32,229 nucleotides of DNA. Source: an uncultured Pelagibacteraceae bacterium. GTDB taxonomy: Bacteria; Pseudomonadota; Alphaproteobacteria; Pelagibacterales; Pelagibacteraceae. Positions 7,657 through 15,507 of the stretch are shown piece after piece. The stretch spans positions 1 to 32,229 of the forward strand of contig CACISU010000007.1 in the NCBI GenBank assembly GCA_902589345.1, written 5' to 3'. Every line of letters begins with the position of its first letter. Position 1 is the stretch's first letter. The position numbers and the translations under genes were made by a program. The notes beneath the pieces were generated by a model that saw only the letters and a list, made by a program, of their open reading frames with translations, was not told the DNA's origin and did no database searches.

Positions 7657-10313
7657 AAAAATTAGTATTTAATTTCAATTCTAAAGAAGTAAAAAAAATC
7701 AGACAAAAAAATAACATTTTAGGCGGCAAGGGAGCAAATCTCGTTGAAATGGGCAATTTGGGATTTCCAGTTCCATCAGGATTCACTATATCTACAGAAG
7801 CCTGTGAATTATTTTATAAAAACAATAAAAAAATTGTAAGCCCTTTATTAAATCAAATAAAAAAAGAGATAAAAATTATAGAAAACCAATCTGGAAAAAA
7901 ATTTGGTCATTTAGATAACCCCTTATTAGTTTCTGTAAGATCCGGAGCAAGAGTTTCAATGCCAGGAATGATGGATACGATTCTTAATTTAGGGCTAAAC
8001 GATAAAACAACAGAGGCCCTAGCAAAAAAGACAAAAAATACCAGATTTGCAAAAGATAGTTACAGGAGATTTATTCAAATGTACGGGAATGTTGTAATGG
8101 GAGTTGAAAATTATAATTTTGAAGAATTAATTGAAAATTATAAACTTACAAAGGGAGTATTGCTAGACACAGATCTTAATGCTGATGATTGGGACGGTTT
8201 AATTAAAGATTTTAAGAATATTATTAAAGAGAAATCGAATAAATTTTTTCCTCAAAATGTTAATGATCAATTAAAAGGAGCAATCTCGGCAGTATTTTTA
8301 TCTTGGCAAAGTAAAAGAGCTAAAACTTATAGAAAAATAAATAATATACCGTCTGAATGGGGTACAGCTGTAAATATACAATGTATGGTTTTTGGGAATA
8401 TGGGTAACGATTGTGCAACTGGAGTTGTTTTTACAAGAAACCCTTCAAATGGAACTGATGAGGTTTATGGTGAGTATTTAATTAATGCTCAAGGAGAAGA
8501 TGTTGTCGCTGGAACAAGAACTCCACAATATATTACAAAAAAGGCTAGAAAAAATTCCAGTTCAAAAACTAAGTCCATGGAAGAGTCAATGCCCAAGATT
8601 TTCAAAAAGCTGAATAAAATTTTAAAAACATTAGAAAAGCATTATAGAGATATGCAAGATGTTGAATTTACAGTAGAAAATCAAAAACTATGGATCTTAC
8701 AAACAAGATCAGGAAAAAGAACAGTAAAATCTGCCGTTAAAATTGCTGTAGATATGGTCAGAGAAAAATTAATTTCCAAAAAGGAAGCAGTGTTAAGAAT
8801 AAACCCAAATACATTAGATTCACTTTTGCACCCTACTTTAGATGAAAAAAGTAAAATACAAGTTATTGCAAAAGGTTTGCCAGCTTCTCCAGGTGCTGCA
8901 AGTGGTAAAGTAGTATTCACCTCAGACGAAGCTGAGAGATTGAATGACATGATGCAAAATACAATTTTGGTAAGAGTTGAAACTTCACCTGAAGACATAC
9001 ATGGAATGCATGCAGCTAAAGGAATTCTTACATCAAGAGGTGGCATGACTAGTCATGCCGCTGTAGTTGCAAGAGGAATGGGACGTCCATGTGTTTCTGG
9101 ATCAAGTGAAATAGAAATAGATTATGAAAATAATTTATTTAAGGCGAACGGTCGTGAAATTAAAGAAGGACAAATAATAACTATAGACGGCTCAACTGGT
9201 AGAATTATTTTAGGAGAAGTTAAGACTGTTAAACCTGAAATGTCCGGTGATTTTTCTAAATTAATGAGTTGGACAGATGGTTTTAGAAAATTAAAAATTA
9301 GAACAAATTCTGAAACACCTTTAGACAGCAAAATAGCTAGAGATTTTGGTGCTGAAGGAATAGGCTTGTGCAGAACTGAACATATGTTTTTCGATGAAGA
9401 AAGGATTTTATCAGTAAGAGAAATGATACTTTCAAAATCAAAAGAAGATCGTGCGAATGCTTTAAGCAAACTCCTGCCACATCAAAAAAAAGATTTTATC
9501 GAAATATTTAAAATTATGAATGGGCTTCCTGTTACAGTTAGACTTTTAGACCCTCCATTGCATGAATTTTTGCCCAAAAGTACTGTAGAGATTGAAGATG
9601 TTTCAAAATCTTTAAATTTATCAATAAAAGAAGTTGAAGGAAGAATAGATGAATTGCATGAACAAAATCCAATGTTAGGCCATAGAGGGTGTAGACTAGC
9701 TATTTCTTTTCCTGAAATTTATAAAATGCAAATTAGAGCTATATTTGAAGCATTGGTAGAATGTAAAAAAAGAAAAATAAAATCAACTATGCCTGAAATA
9801 ATGATTCCGCTTGTTTCTACTGAAGCTGAAATAAAAATCATGAAAGAATTGGTAATAAGTGTTGCGAGAGAGGTTCAAAATGAAAATAAAACAAAGATAA
9901 AATTTCTAGTTGGCACAATGATAGAACTTCCTAGGGCAGCAATTAAAGCAAAAGATATTGCTAAGCATGCAGAGTTTTTTAGTTTTGGAACTAATGATTT
10001 GACACAAACAACATTTGGAATTAGCAGAGATGATAGTGGTAAATTTTTAAATGATTATATAGAAAATAAAATTTTTGACATCGATCCATTTATATCAATT
10101 GATGATGGGGTAGGTGATTTAATCAAAATAGCAGCAACCGAAGGAAAAAAACAAAATAAAAAAATCAAACTTGGAATTTGTGGTGAGCATGGAGGGGATC
10201 CAAAAAGTATAGATTTCTGTTCTAGAGCAGGTTTAGATTATGTTTCTTGTTCACCATATAGAGTTCCAGTTGCTAGATTAGCTGCCGCACAAGCACAACT
10301 AAAAAAACAGTAA
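7653..10313 (+). CDS. ppdK: pyruvate, phosphate dikinase
   Basis: PPDK reversibly converts pyruvate, ATP and phosphate to PEP, AMP and PPi, allowing PPi-linked glycolysis or gluconeogenesis. The product is 886 aa. Domains in order are an N-terminal nucleotide-binding domain (GGKGANLVEMGNLGFPVPSG; SGARVSMPGMMDTILNLGLN), the swivelling phosphohistidine domain (TSRGGMTSHAAVVARGMGRP, His468), and the C-terminal PEP/pyruvate TIM barrel (SFGTNDLTQTTFG; GICGEHGGDP with catalytic Cys843; SCSPYRVPVARLAAAQA). All catalytic elements look intact. It overlaps glyS by four bases, an order common in alphaproteobacteria. Its 3' end is seven bases from the convergent nadC, with no visible terminator. Confidence 0.98.
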   Translation: MKKLVFNFNSKEVKKIRQKNNILGGKGANLVEMGNLGFPVPSGFTISTEACELFYKNNKKIVSPLLNQIKKEIKIIENQSGKKFGHLDNPLLVSVRSGARVSMPGMMDTILNLGLNDKTTEALAKKTKNTRFAKDSYRRFIQMYGNVVMGVENYNFEELIENYKLTKGVLLDTDLNADDWDGLIKDFKNIIKEKSNKFFPQNVNDQLKGAISAVFLSWQSKRAKTYRKINNIPSEWGTAVNIQCMVFGNMGNDCATGVVFTRNPSNGTDEVYGEYLINAQGEDVVAGTRTPQYITKKARKNSSSKTKSMEESMPKIFKKLNKILKTLEKHYRDMQDVEFTVENQKLWILQTRSGKRTVKSAVKIAVDMVREKLISKKEAVLRINPNTLDSLLHPTLDEKSKIQVIAKGLPASPGAASGKVVFTSDEAERLNDMMQNTILVRVETSPEDIHGMHAAKGILTSRGGMTSHAAVVARGMGRPCVSGSSEIEIDYENNLFKANGREIKEGQIITIDGSTGRIILGEVKTVKPEMSGDFSKLMSWTDGFRKLKIRTNSETPLDSKIARDFGAEGIGLCRTEHMFFDEERILSVREMILSKSKEDRANALSKLLPHQKKDFIEIFKIMNGLPVTVRLLDPPLHEFLPKSTVEIEDVSKSLNLSIKEVEGRIDELHEQNPMLGHRGCRLAISFPEIYKMQIRAIFEALVECKKRKIKSTMPEIMIPLVSTEAEIKIMKELVISVAREVQNENKTKIKFLVGTMIELPRAAIKAKDIAKHAEFFSFGTNDLTQTTFGISRDDSGKFLNDYIENKIFDIDPFISIDDGVGDLIKIAATEGKKQNKKIKLGICGEHGGDPKSIDFCSRAGLDYVSCSPYRVPVARLAAAQAQLKKQ

Positions 10314-10320
10314 TTGGATT

Positions 10321-11157
10321 CTAGATCTCTAATTTTAAATCCATTCCCTGTATACTATGAGTAATACTTCCAATAGATACTCTATCAACACCAGTTGCGG
10401 ATATTTTTTTTACATTGATTAAATTAATGCCACCAGAGGCTTCTGTTTCATAAAGTTTTTTAGCGAGTTTAACTCCTATTTTAAGGTTTTTTAGGTTCAT
10501 ATTATCGAACAAAACTCTATCAAATTTTAAACCGTTAATTTTTTTAAATTGATAAAGATTATCAACCTCAACAGTAATTTTTTTTCCTTTTTTTGATTTA
10601 ATTGCTTTTTTGATAATTTCTTGAAAGTTTTTTGATGCAGCAATGTGATTATCTTTAATTAGAAATTCATCACTTAGATTAAATCTATGATTTGTTCCAC
10701 CACCTAATTTTACTGCATATTTTTGGATTACTCTTAAATTTGGAATAGTTTTTCTTGTGCAACAAACTTTTGTACCTTTTTGAACTTTATTTACAAATTG
10801 ATTTGTTTTTGTTGCAATTCCAGAAATATGAGAGAGAAAATTAAGTGCTACTCTTTCACCTATGAGTATATTTTTAATTTTACCTTCTATTATTGCAATC
10901 ACTGAACCTTTGTTTACTAAAGATCCTTCTTTCTTCTTTGTGATAAATTTAATTCTTTTATCCAATAAATTAAAGGTTTGTCTTGCAAATTCTAAACCTC
11001 CTATTATTCCTTTTTGGTTACTTATTAATTTAACTTTTTTAGAAGAATTATTATCTAATAAATTTGACGTTATATCTCCAGAAGGATAAAGATCCTCTTT
11101 TAATGCTAATTTACACAAATCCTTTACCAAACTTTTACTTAATTTAATTTTTGACAC
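10321..11157 (-). CDS. nadC: nicotinate-nucleotide pyrophosphorylase (quinolinate phosphoribosyltransferase)
   Basis: Condenses quinolinate with PRPP to give nicotinate mononucleotide, CO2 and PPi in de novo NAD synthesis. The 278 aa length fits. Family landmarks are LALKEDLYPSGDITSN near the N terminus, ERVALNFLSHISGIATKT, CCTRKTIPNLRVIQKYAV, GGGTNHRFNLSDEFLIKDNH, VEVDNLYQF, VLFDNM and the C-terminal EASGGINL and GVDRVSIGSITHS. The start is GTG at 11157, giving an N terminus of the right size. No nearby ATG does better. It lies five bases downstream of nadA on the same strand, so the two form an operon. Confidence 0.97.
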   Translation of the reverse strand: MSKIKLSKSLVKDLCKLALKEDLYPSGDITSNLLDNNSSKKVKLISNQKGIIGGLEFARQTFNLLDKRIKFITKKKEGSLVNKGSVIAIIEGKIKNILIGERVALNFLSHISGIATKTNQFVNKVQKGTKVCCTRKTIPNLRVIQKYAVKLGGGTNHRFNLSDEFLIKDNHIAASKNFQEIIKKAIKSKKGKKITVEVDNLYQFKKINGLKFDRVLFDNMNLKNLKIGVKLAKKLYETEASGGINLINVKKISATGVDRVSIGSITHSIQGMDLKLEI

Positions 11158-11162
11158 AGATA

Positions 11163-12152
11163 TTATCTGCCTATCTCTGCCATTCTCTCTACAGACTTTC
11201 TTGCTTTTTCTATTGTTTCAGAATCCATTATTAATTCATTTGTTTCTTTCTCTAAACAATCTAATATTTTTGGTAGTGTAATTTTTTTCATATGTGGACA
11301 TAAATTGCATGGTCGAATAAATTCTACTTTAGGATTGTCGATTTGAACGTTGTCGCTCATTGAGCATTCAGTAACCATCATTACTTTTTTAGGCTGGTTA
11401 TCTTTAACATACTTGATCATACCACTTGTTGATCCCGCAAAGTCGCTAGCCTGTATTACATCTGGCGGACATTCAGGATGAGCGATAATTTTTATACCAG
11501 GGTTATTTTTTCTTATTTCATTTATTTCTGAGTCATTAAACTGTTCGTGAACTTCACATGTTCCTTTCCAAGAAATAATTTCCACATCTGTTTGAGAAGC
11601 TACATATTTTGCTAAAAAATCATCTGGCAAAAATATAACTTTTTTTACTCCTAAAGATTGAACAATTTTGACTGCATTAGCTGATGTACAACATATGTCT
11701 GTTTCGGCTTTTACTTCAGCTGATGTATTAACATAAGAAACTACAGGAACTCCTGGAAATTTCTTTTTTAAATTTCTTACATCTTCACCTGTAATTGAAG
11801 CTGATAAAGAACAACCGGCATTCATGTCAGGTAATAAAACTTTTTTTTCAGGGCTCATCAATTTTGCTGTTTCCGCCATAAAATGAACTCCACACATAAC
11901 AATTATATCGGCCTTAGTTTTTGCCGCTTCAACTGCCAGAGCAAGTGAGTCAGCTGAGAAATCTGAAATACCATGATAAATTTCGGGAGTTTGATAATTA
12001 TGAGCAAGGATTACTGCGTTCTTTTTTTTTTTTAATTGATTTATTTTATGTATATAAGGTGCATGAGTTGACCATTCAATTTCTGGTATAACTTTAGAAA
12101 CTTTTTGATAAATATGGTTTGTTGCTTTTCTAATTTCAGGTGTAAAATCCAT
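11163..12152 (-). CDS. nadA: quinolinate synthase, [4Fe-4S] enzyme
   Basis: NadA condenses iminoaspartate with dihydroxyacetone phosphate to form quinolinate. The product is 329 aa. The three cysteines expected to hold the [4Fe-4S] cluster can be placed at Cys87 (IVMCGVHFMAETAK), Cys199 (GTCEVHEQF) and Cys285 (RPCNLCPHMKK). The segments ILAHNYQTPEIYHGISDFSA, VSYVNTSAEVKAETDICCTS and IIAHPECPPDV are also typical. It is the first gene of a nadA-nadC operon reading toward ppdK. The enzyme that makes iminoaspartate (nadB or aspartate dehydrogenase) is not beside it and must be elsewhere. The start is only 56 bases from the divergent tRNA-Leu gene. Confidence 0.97.
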   Translation of the reverse strand: MDFTPEIRKATNHIYQKVSKVIPEIEWSTHAPYIHKINQLKKKKNAVILAHNYQTPEIYHGISDFSADSLALAVEAAKTKADIIVMCGVHFMAETAKLMSPEKKVLLPDMNAGCSLSASITGEDVRNLKKKFPGVPVVSYVNTSAEVKAETDICCTSANAVKIVQSLGVKKVIFLPDDFLAKYVASQTDVEIISWKGTCEVHEQFNDSEINEIRKNNPGIKIIAHPECPPDVIQASDFAGSTSGMIKYVKDNQPKKVMMVTECSMSDNVQIDNPKVEFIRPCNLCPHMKKITLPKILDCLEKETNELIMDSETIEKARKSVERMAEIGR

Positions 12153-12169
12153 TAATAAAATCTATCAAG

Positions 12170-12198
12170 TTGAAAAGAAAATGTCATTATTTTAATAG
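12170..12198 (+). promoter_or_regulatory. candidate promoter of tRNA-Leu
   Basis: TTGAAA at 12170-12175 and TAATAG at 12193-12198 are separated by 17 bases. The -10 element ends 10 bases before the tRNA 5' base at 12209, so transcription would start only a few bases upstream of the mature tRNA. It shares the 56-base divergent gap with nadA, whose own promoter I cannot place with confidence. Confidence 0.45.
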
Positions 12199-12208
12199 AC
12201 GCATTTAT

Positions 12209-12294
12209 GCGGCCATGCTGAAATTGGTAGACAGGCACGGTTGAGGGCCGTGTGGGCCTAGCTCTTGAGAGTTCGAGTCTCTCTGGCCGCACCA
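12209..12294 (+). tRNA. tRNA-Leu, anticodon GAG
   Basis: A complete class II tRNA of 86 bases including an encoded CCA. The acceptor stem is GCGGCCA (12209-12215) with TGGCCGC (12284-12290), discriminator A at 12291, and CCA at 12292-12294. The D-arm contains AAATTGGTAGACAGGC. The anticodon stem CACGG/CCGTG encloses the loop TTGAGGG, giving anticodon GAG, which reads CUC/CUU leucine codons. A long variable arm (about 14 bases, with GGGC/GCTC able to pair) and the T-arm GAGAG-TTCGAGT-CTCTC complete it. The long variable arm and the A discriminator support leucine. The gene converges on the 3' end of the minus-strand tmRNA about 25 bases away. Confidence 0.97.
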
Positions 12295-12317
12295 TAAATA
12301 ATATATTTTGTAATGTA

Positions 12318-12580
12318 TCAAGGGGGCGTTCTGTTGCCAGGTGCCCCAGACCCCGTAACTTAATTAATAAATTAATTAAGCTGCAATTGCGTAACTTTCG
12401 TTAGCATTTATAATTTAGTCCATTACGGCGGAACAATACCGAACGAAAAAATAACCTTTAGACATCCGTCGAGTCTAGTTCACCCCCTTAAGTTGTATTT
12501 GGTGGAGGTGGTGGGTACTGCCCCCACGTCCGCAATGCTTATTACGAAATTCGTTTATCGTCATAGTTGGAAAACCAACA
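12318..12580 (-). ncRNA. ssrA: transfer-messenger RNA, circularly permuted two-piece form
   Basis: tmRNA rescues ribosomes stalled on broken mRNA and tags the nascent peptide for proteolysis. Read on the minus strand, the acceptor piece comes first. It ends in a T-arm (GTGGG-GGCAGTA-CCCAC) and the acceptor strand CACCTCC-A-CCA, whose final A is at 12500. A 12-base spacer (12488-12499) follows, and the coding piece starts at 12487 with GGGGGTG. GGGGGTG pairs fully with CACCTCC and includes a G3-U pair, the alanine identity element. The coding piece carries the tmRNA signature TAGACTCGACGG, the tag frame at 12376-12405 and a 3' pseudoknot-like G/C-rich region (12322-12355). The inverted order is the permuted architecture known from alphaproteobacteria. 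Outer ends (12318, 12580) are estimates. Piece boundaries at 12487 and 12500 are well supported by the acceptor-stem pairing. Confidence 0.94.
12376..12405 (-). other. tmRNA proteolysis-tag reading frame
   Basis: Within the coding piece, minus-strand codons GCT AAC GAA AGT TAC GCA ATT GCA GCT TAA encode ANESYAIAA and a stop. Together with the alanine carried by tmRNA, the tag would be A-ANESYAIAA. It resembles known tags, with an N-terminal AN plus acidic residue and a C-terminal hydrophobic residue-Ala-Ala for ClpXP recognition. Further in-frame or near stops (TAATTAATTTATTAATTAA) follow. The exact resume codon is inferred from similarity to other tmRNAs. Confidence 0.88.
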
Positions 12581-12585
12581 TCTTT

Positions 12586-12613
12586 AATATAAAAGTAATT
12601 ACAATAGATTCAA
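12586..12613 (-). promoter_or_regulatory. candidate ssrA promoter, embedded in the thyX upstream region
   Basis: On the minus strand TTGAAT (12613-12608) and TATATT (12591-12586) are separated by 16 bases. Transcription would start near 12579, just ahead of a perfect GTTGG-TTTT-CCAAC hairpin (12579-12566) at the 5' end of the precursor. The -35 hexamer lies only about 10 bases from the thyX start codon, so the two genes share one very small control region. Confidence 0.5.
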
Positions 12614-12623
12614 TATATAATTC

Positions 12624-13571
12624 ATGAAACTAACCAAAGAGCAAAAACAAGAAATAAGAGACCAGCAAAATCAAGAAAATAAAACAAAAAGAGTTACCGC
12701 TCCTGAGCTTGAAAAAATACTTTATGAGGCAATTCCAATTTTAGATCATGGATTTGTAAGAGTAGTTGATTACATGGGGGATGACAGCTCAATTGTTCAG
12801 TCTGCAAGAGTATCTTATGGAAAAGGAACTAAGAAAGTTTCTACTGACGAGGGCCTTATAAAGTATTTGATGAGACATTGGCATAGTACTCCATTTGAAA
12901 TGTGTGAAATAAAATATCATGTAAAACTTCCAATATTTATTGCACGACAATGGATTAGACATAGAACAGCAAATGTAAATGAATATTCTGCCAGGTATTC
13001 AATTTTAGACAAAGAATTTTATTTACCATCTAAAGAGCATTTAGCTGCACAATCCCAAAGCAATAGACAAGGAAGAGGTGAGGTGTTAGAGGGCGATCAA
13101 GCTAAGAAAGTTTTAAACTTACTAAAACAAGACGCAGAACAAACATATGAAAATTATGAAACAATGTTAAATGAACGCTATGATGGAAGTGTAATTGATG
13201 AAAAAAATGTGGGTCTTGCAAGAGAACTTGCAAGAATGAATTTAACTTTAAATACTTACACCCAGTGGTATTGGAAAACAGATTTATTAAACTTAATGAA
13301 TTTTTTAAGGTTAAGAGCAGACCATCATGCCCAGTATGAGATAAGAACTTATGCTGATGCTATGTTAGATACATTAAAAAAATGGGTACCCATCACATAT
13401 GAAGCTTTTATGGATTATAGGGTTGGAGGAACAGAGGTTTCAGCTAAAGGAAAAATTTTAATTCAAAAGTTAATAAAGGGAGAAAAAATTACTTTAGAGA
13501 AAAGTGGTTTATCAAAAAGAGAATGGAATGAATTAATGCTTGCTTTTAACTTGAAAGATAATCTGATTTAA
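12624..13571 (+). CDS. thyX: flavin-dependent thymidylate synthase
   Basis: ThyX methylates dUMP to dTMP using methylene-tetrahydrofolate, with FAD and NADPH doing the reduction. It replaces ThyA. The 315 aa product contains the ThyX motif [15 protein letters not shown] at residues 112-126, with the family form RHRxxxxNxxSx[43 protein letters not shown] and the C-terminal [18 protein letters not shown] are also typical. A Lys/Gln-rich N-terminal extension of about 25 residues precedes the fold. There is no Shine-Dalgarno before ATG 12624. A TATAAT at 12616-12621 is so close to the start that it would imply a leaderless message if used. The last 26 bases overlap the convergent Mrp gene. Confidence 0.97.
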   Translation: MKLTKEQKQEIRDQQNQENKTKRVTAPELEKILYEAIPILDHGFVRVVDYMGDDSSIVQSARVSYGKGTKKVSTDEGLIKYLMRHWHSTPFEMCEIKYHVKLPIFIARQWIRHRTANVNEYSARYSILDKEFYLPSKEHLAAQSQSNRQGRGEVLEGDQAKKVLNLLKQDAEQTYENYETMLNERYDGSVIDEKNVGLARELARMNLTLNTYTQWYWKTDLLNLMNFLRLRADHHAQYEIRTYADAMLDTLKKWVPITYEAFMDYRVGGTEVSAKGKILIQKLIKGEKITLEKSGLSKREWNELMLAFNLKDNLI

Positions 13572-14364
13572 TTTTTTCAGCTAAATTTAAATAAATTTTT
13601 GAGACTTCGTGACCAGGAATACTTTCAACAATAGGCTTTCCAAGGTCACCTTGTTTCCCTACTTCTGGATTAATTGGAATTTCACCTAAAAATTCTTTAC
13701 TAAATTCTTTAGCAGTTCTTTGAACTCCTCCTTCTCCAAAAATAGAATATTTCTTACCATCATCACCAATAAAATGACTCATATTATCAATTAATCCAAT
13801 TATTTTAACTCCAAGTTTATCAAACATTTTAATTCCTCTTTTTACATCTTGTAGAGCTAACTCTTGAGGAGTTGATACAATTATAGCTCCATCCATGTTA
13901 ATTTCCTGTGAAAAGGTTAATTGAGTATCTCCAGTTCCAGGAGGCATATCAACTATGATGAAATCTAAATCTTTCCATGCAACTTTTTGAGTAAATGTTT
14001 TTATTGCACTTGTTACCATTGGTCCTCTCCATATCATTGGAGTTTGCTCTTCAGTTAAAAAGCCTATAGACATACATTGTATTTCATATTTATTTATTGG
14101 AATAAGAGTTTTTCCATCACTTTCAGGTTTTTGATTTATTGAAAATAGTCGTGGCAAAGATGGTCCATAAATGTCTGCGTCAAGAATTCCTACTTTGCAG
14201 CCAATTTTTTTTAGAGCTAAGGCTAAATTTGTCGCAAACGTTGATTTTCCAACACCTCCTTTTGCACTAGATATGGCTATAGTAAATTTTGTTCCAGGAA
14301 TGGGGTTTTTTTTAAAGGTTTTGCCCTTGATATTGTTGTTAATTGTCGTTTTTTTATCTTCCAT
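13546..14364 (-). CDS. apbC: Mrp/ApbC-type P-loop ATPase (Fe-S cluster carrier family), short form
   Basis: A Mrp/NBP35 family ATPase, 272 aa. The family delivers Fe-S clusters to apo-proteins. The deviant Walker [21 protein letters not shown], the switch region [24 protein letters not shown] and [16 protein letters not shown] are clear. Two things differ from classical Mrp/ApbC. The N-terminal DUF59/FeS-assembly domain is absent, leaving only about 28 lysine-rich residues ahead of the P-loop domain. The usual CxxC after NMS is also missing: here [20 protein letters not shown] has no cysteine. A cluster-carrying role is therefore uncertain. The start at 14364 is 51 bases from the divergent hflK, and the 3' end overlaps thyX by 26 bases. 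The family assignment is secure, the function less so. Confidence 0.9.
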   Translation of the reverse strand: MEDKKTTINNNIKGKTFKKNPIPGTKFTIAISSAKGGVGKSTFATNLALALKKIGCKVGILDADIYGPSLPRLFSINQKPESDGKTLIPINKYEIQCMSIGFLTEEQTPMIWRGPMVTSAIKTFTQKVAWKDLDFIIVDMPPGTGDTQLTFSQEINMDGAIIVSTPQELALQDVKRGIKMFDKLGVKIIGLIDNMSHFIGDDGKKYSIFGEGGVQRTAKEFSKEFLGEIPINPEVGKQGDLGKPIVESIPGHEVSKIYLNLAEKIKSDYLSS

Positions 14365-14378
14365 AAAATCAACTTACC

Positions 14379-14406
14379 TTGTTTTTAGCCATAAAGACAC
14401 TATATA
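14379..14406 (+). promoter_or_regulatory. candidate promoter for hflK-hflC-DUF2065-degP
   Basis: TTGTTT (14379-14384) and TATATA (14401-14406) are separated by 16 bases in the 51-base divergent gap between the Mrp gene and hflK. Transcription would start near 14413, leaving almost no leader before ATG 14416. Confidence 0.4.
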
Positions 14407-14415
14407 GAATGTCAT

Positions 14416-15507
14416 ATGATAATTTACAAAAACCAAAGTCCTTGGGGATCGCCGCCGCCTGGTGGAAATGGAAATGGTGGTTATAGAAGAGGCCCAACTC
14501 CTCCTGATATTGAAGAGATTATAAAAAAAATTCAAAGTAAAATTAATAAGTTCATGCCAGGGAAAGGCGGAAGTGGTAAGTCGATAATTTTAGGACTAGT
14601 TATTTTAAGTTTAATTTGGGTTGCAAGTGGTCTGTACAGAGTTTTGCCTGATGAGCAAGGAGTTGTATTAAGATTTGGAAAGTTTGTTAAAACTACTCAA
14701 CCAGGTTTAAATTATCATTTTCCATTGCCAATAGAGTCAGTTCTTACTCCAAAAGTAACAAAGGTTAATAGGATTGACATAGGATTTAGATCAGAGAGAG
14801 ACAGTGGTTTTACTTCAGGTGGTGGAGTAGCAGATGTACCTGAGGAAAGCTTAATGTTAACTGGAGATGAGAATATTGTTAATATTGATTTTTCTGTATT
14901 TTGGGTCATTAAAGACGCAGGAAAATTTTTATTCAAAATTCAAGACCCTCAAGGAACTGTAAAAGCTGCAGCTGAGACAGCAATGAGAGAAGTAATTGCA
15001 AGATCAAATATTCAACCAATTCTTACAGAAGGAAGATCCTTAATCGAAGCAGAAACAGAAGTAATTATTCAAGAAATTTTAGATGAGTACAATAGCGGTA
15101 TTCAAATAACACAAGTACAAACACAAAAAGCTGACCCACCAGACCAAGTAATTGATGCATTTAGAGATGTACAGGCTGCAAGAGCAGATATGGAGAGATC
15201 TAAAAACGAAGCTGAAGCTTATGCAAATGACGTGATACCAAGAGCGAGAGGGGAAGCACAAAAAATATTACAAGCTGCAGAAGCTTATAAAAAAGAAGTT
15301 GTAGCAAAAGCAGAGGGTGAAGCTAGTCGTTTTGTAGCAATTTATACTGAATATGCAAAAGCAAAAGAAGTTACTCAAGAAAGAATGTTTTTGGAAACTA
15401 TGGAAAAAGTATTAGCAGATATAAACAAAATTATAATTGATAAAAATTCAGGTTCTGGAGTGGTACCATATTTGCCATTAAAAGAATTACAAACAGGTAC
15501 AAACTAA
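14416..15507 (+). CDS. hflK: HflK, SPFH/prohibitin-like partner of FtsH protease
   Basis: HflK and HflC form a membrane cage that surrounds and modulates the FtsH protease. The 363 aa product has a Gly/Pro-rich cytoplasmic N terminus (SPWGSPPPGGNGNGGY), one membrane segment near residues 55-75 (IILGLVILSLIWVASGLY), then the SPFH domain starting RVLPDEQGVVLRFGKFV. An Ala/Glu-rich coiled coil follows (RARGEAQKILQAAEAYKKEV). These are the order and length expected for HflK. The stop overlaps the hflC start by one base. The first few codons may be affected by a 1-base shift: a second start, ATG 14409, lies in another frame and reads MSYDNLQ (see findings). Confidence 0.95.
   Translation: MIIYKNQSPWGSPPPGGNGNGGYRRGPTPPDIEEIIKKIQSKINKFMPGKGGSGKSIILGLVILSLIWVASGLYRVLPDEQGVVLRFGKFVKTTQPGLNYHFPLPIESVLTPKVTKVNRIDIGFRSERDSGFTSGGGVADVPEESLMLTGDENIVNIDFSVFWVIKDAGKFLFKIQDPQGTVKAAAETAMREVIARSNIQPILTEGRSLIEAETEVIIQEILDEYNSGIQITQVQTQKADPPDQVIDAFRDVQAARADMERSKNEAEAYANDVIPRARGEAQKILQAAEAYKKEVVAKAEGEASRFVAIYTEYAKAKEVTQERMFLETMEKVLADINKIIIDKNSGSGVVPYLPLKELQTGTN

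Noticed and set aside
12300..12600. A structured RNA on the plus strand between tRNA-Leu and thyX (6S or SRP RNA considered)
   Set aside because: The plus strand shows no SRP or 6S signature. Read on the minus strand, the same bases give the tmRNA CGACGG signature, tag frame and pairing acceptor ends.
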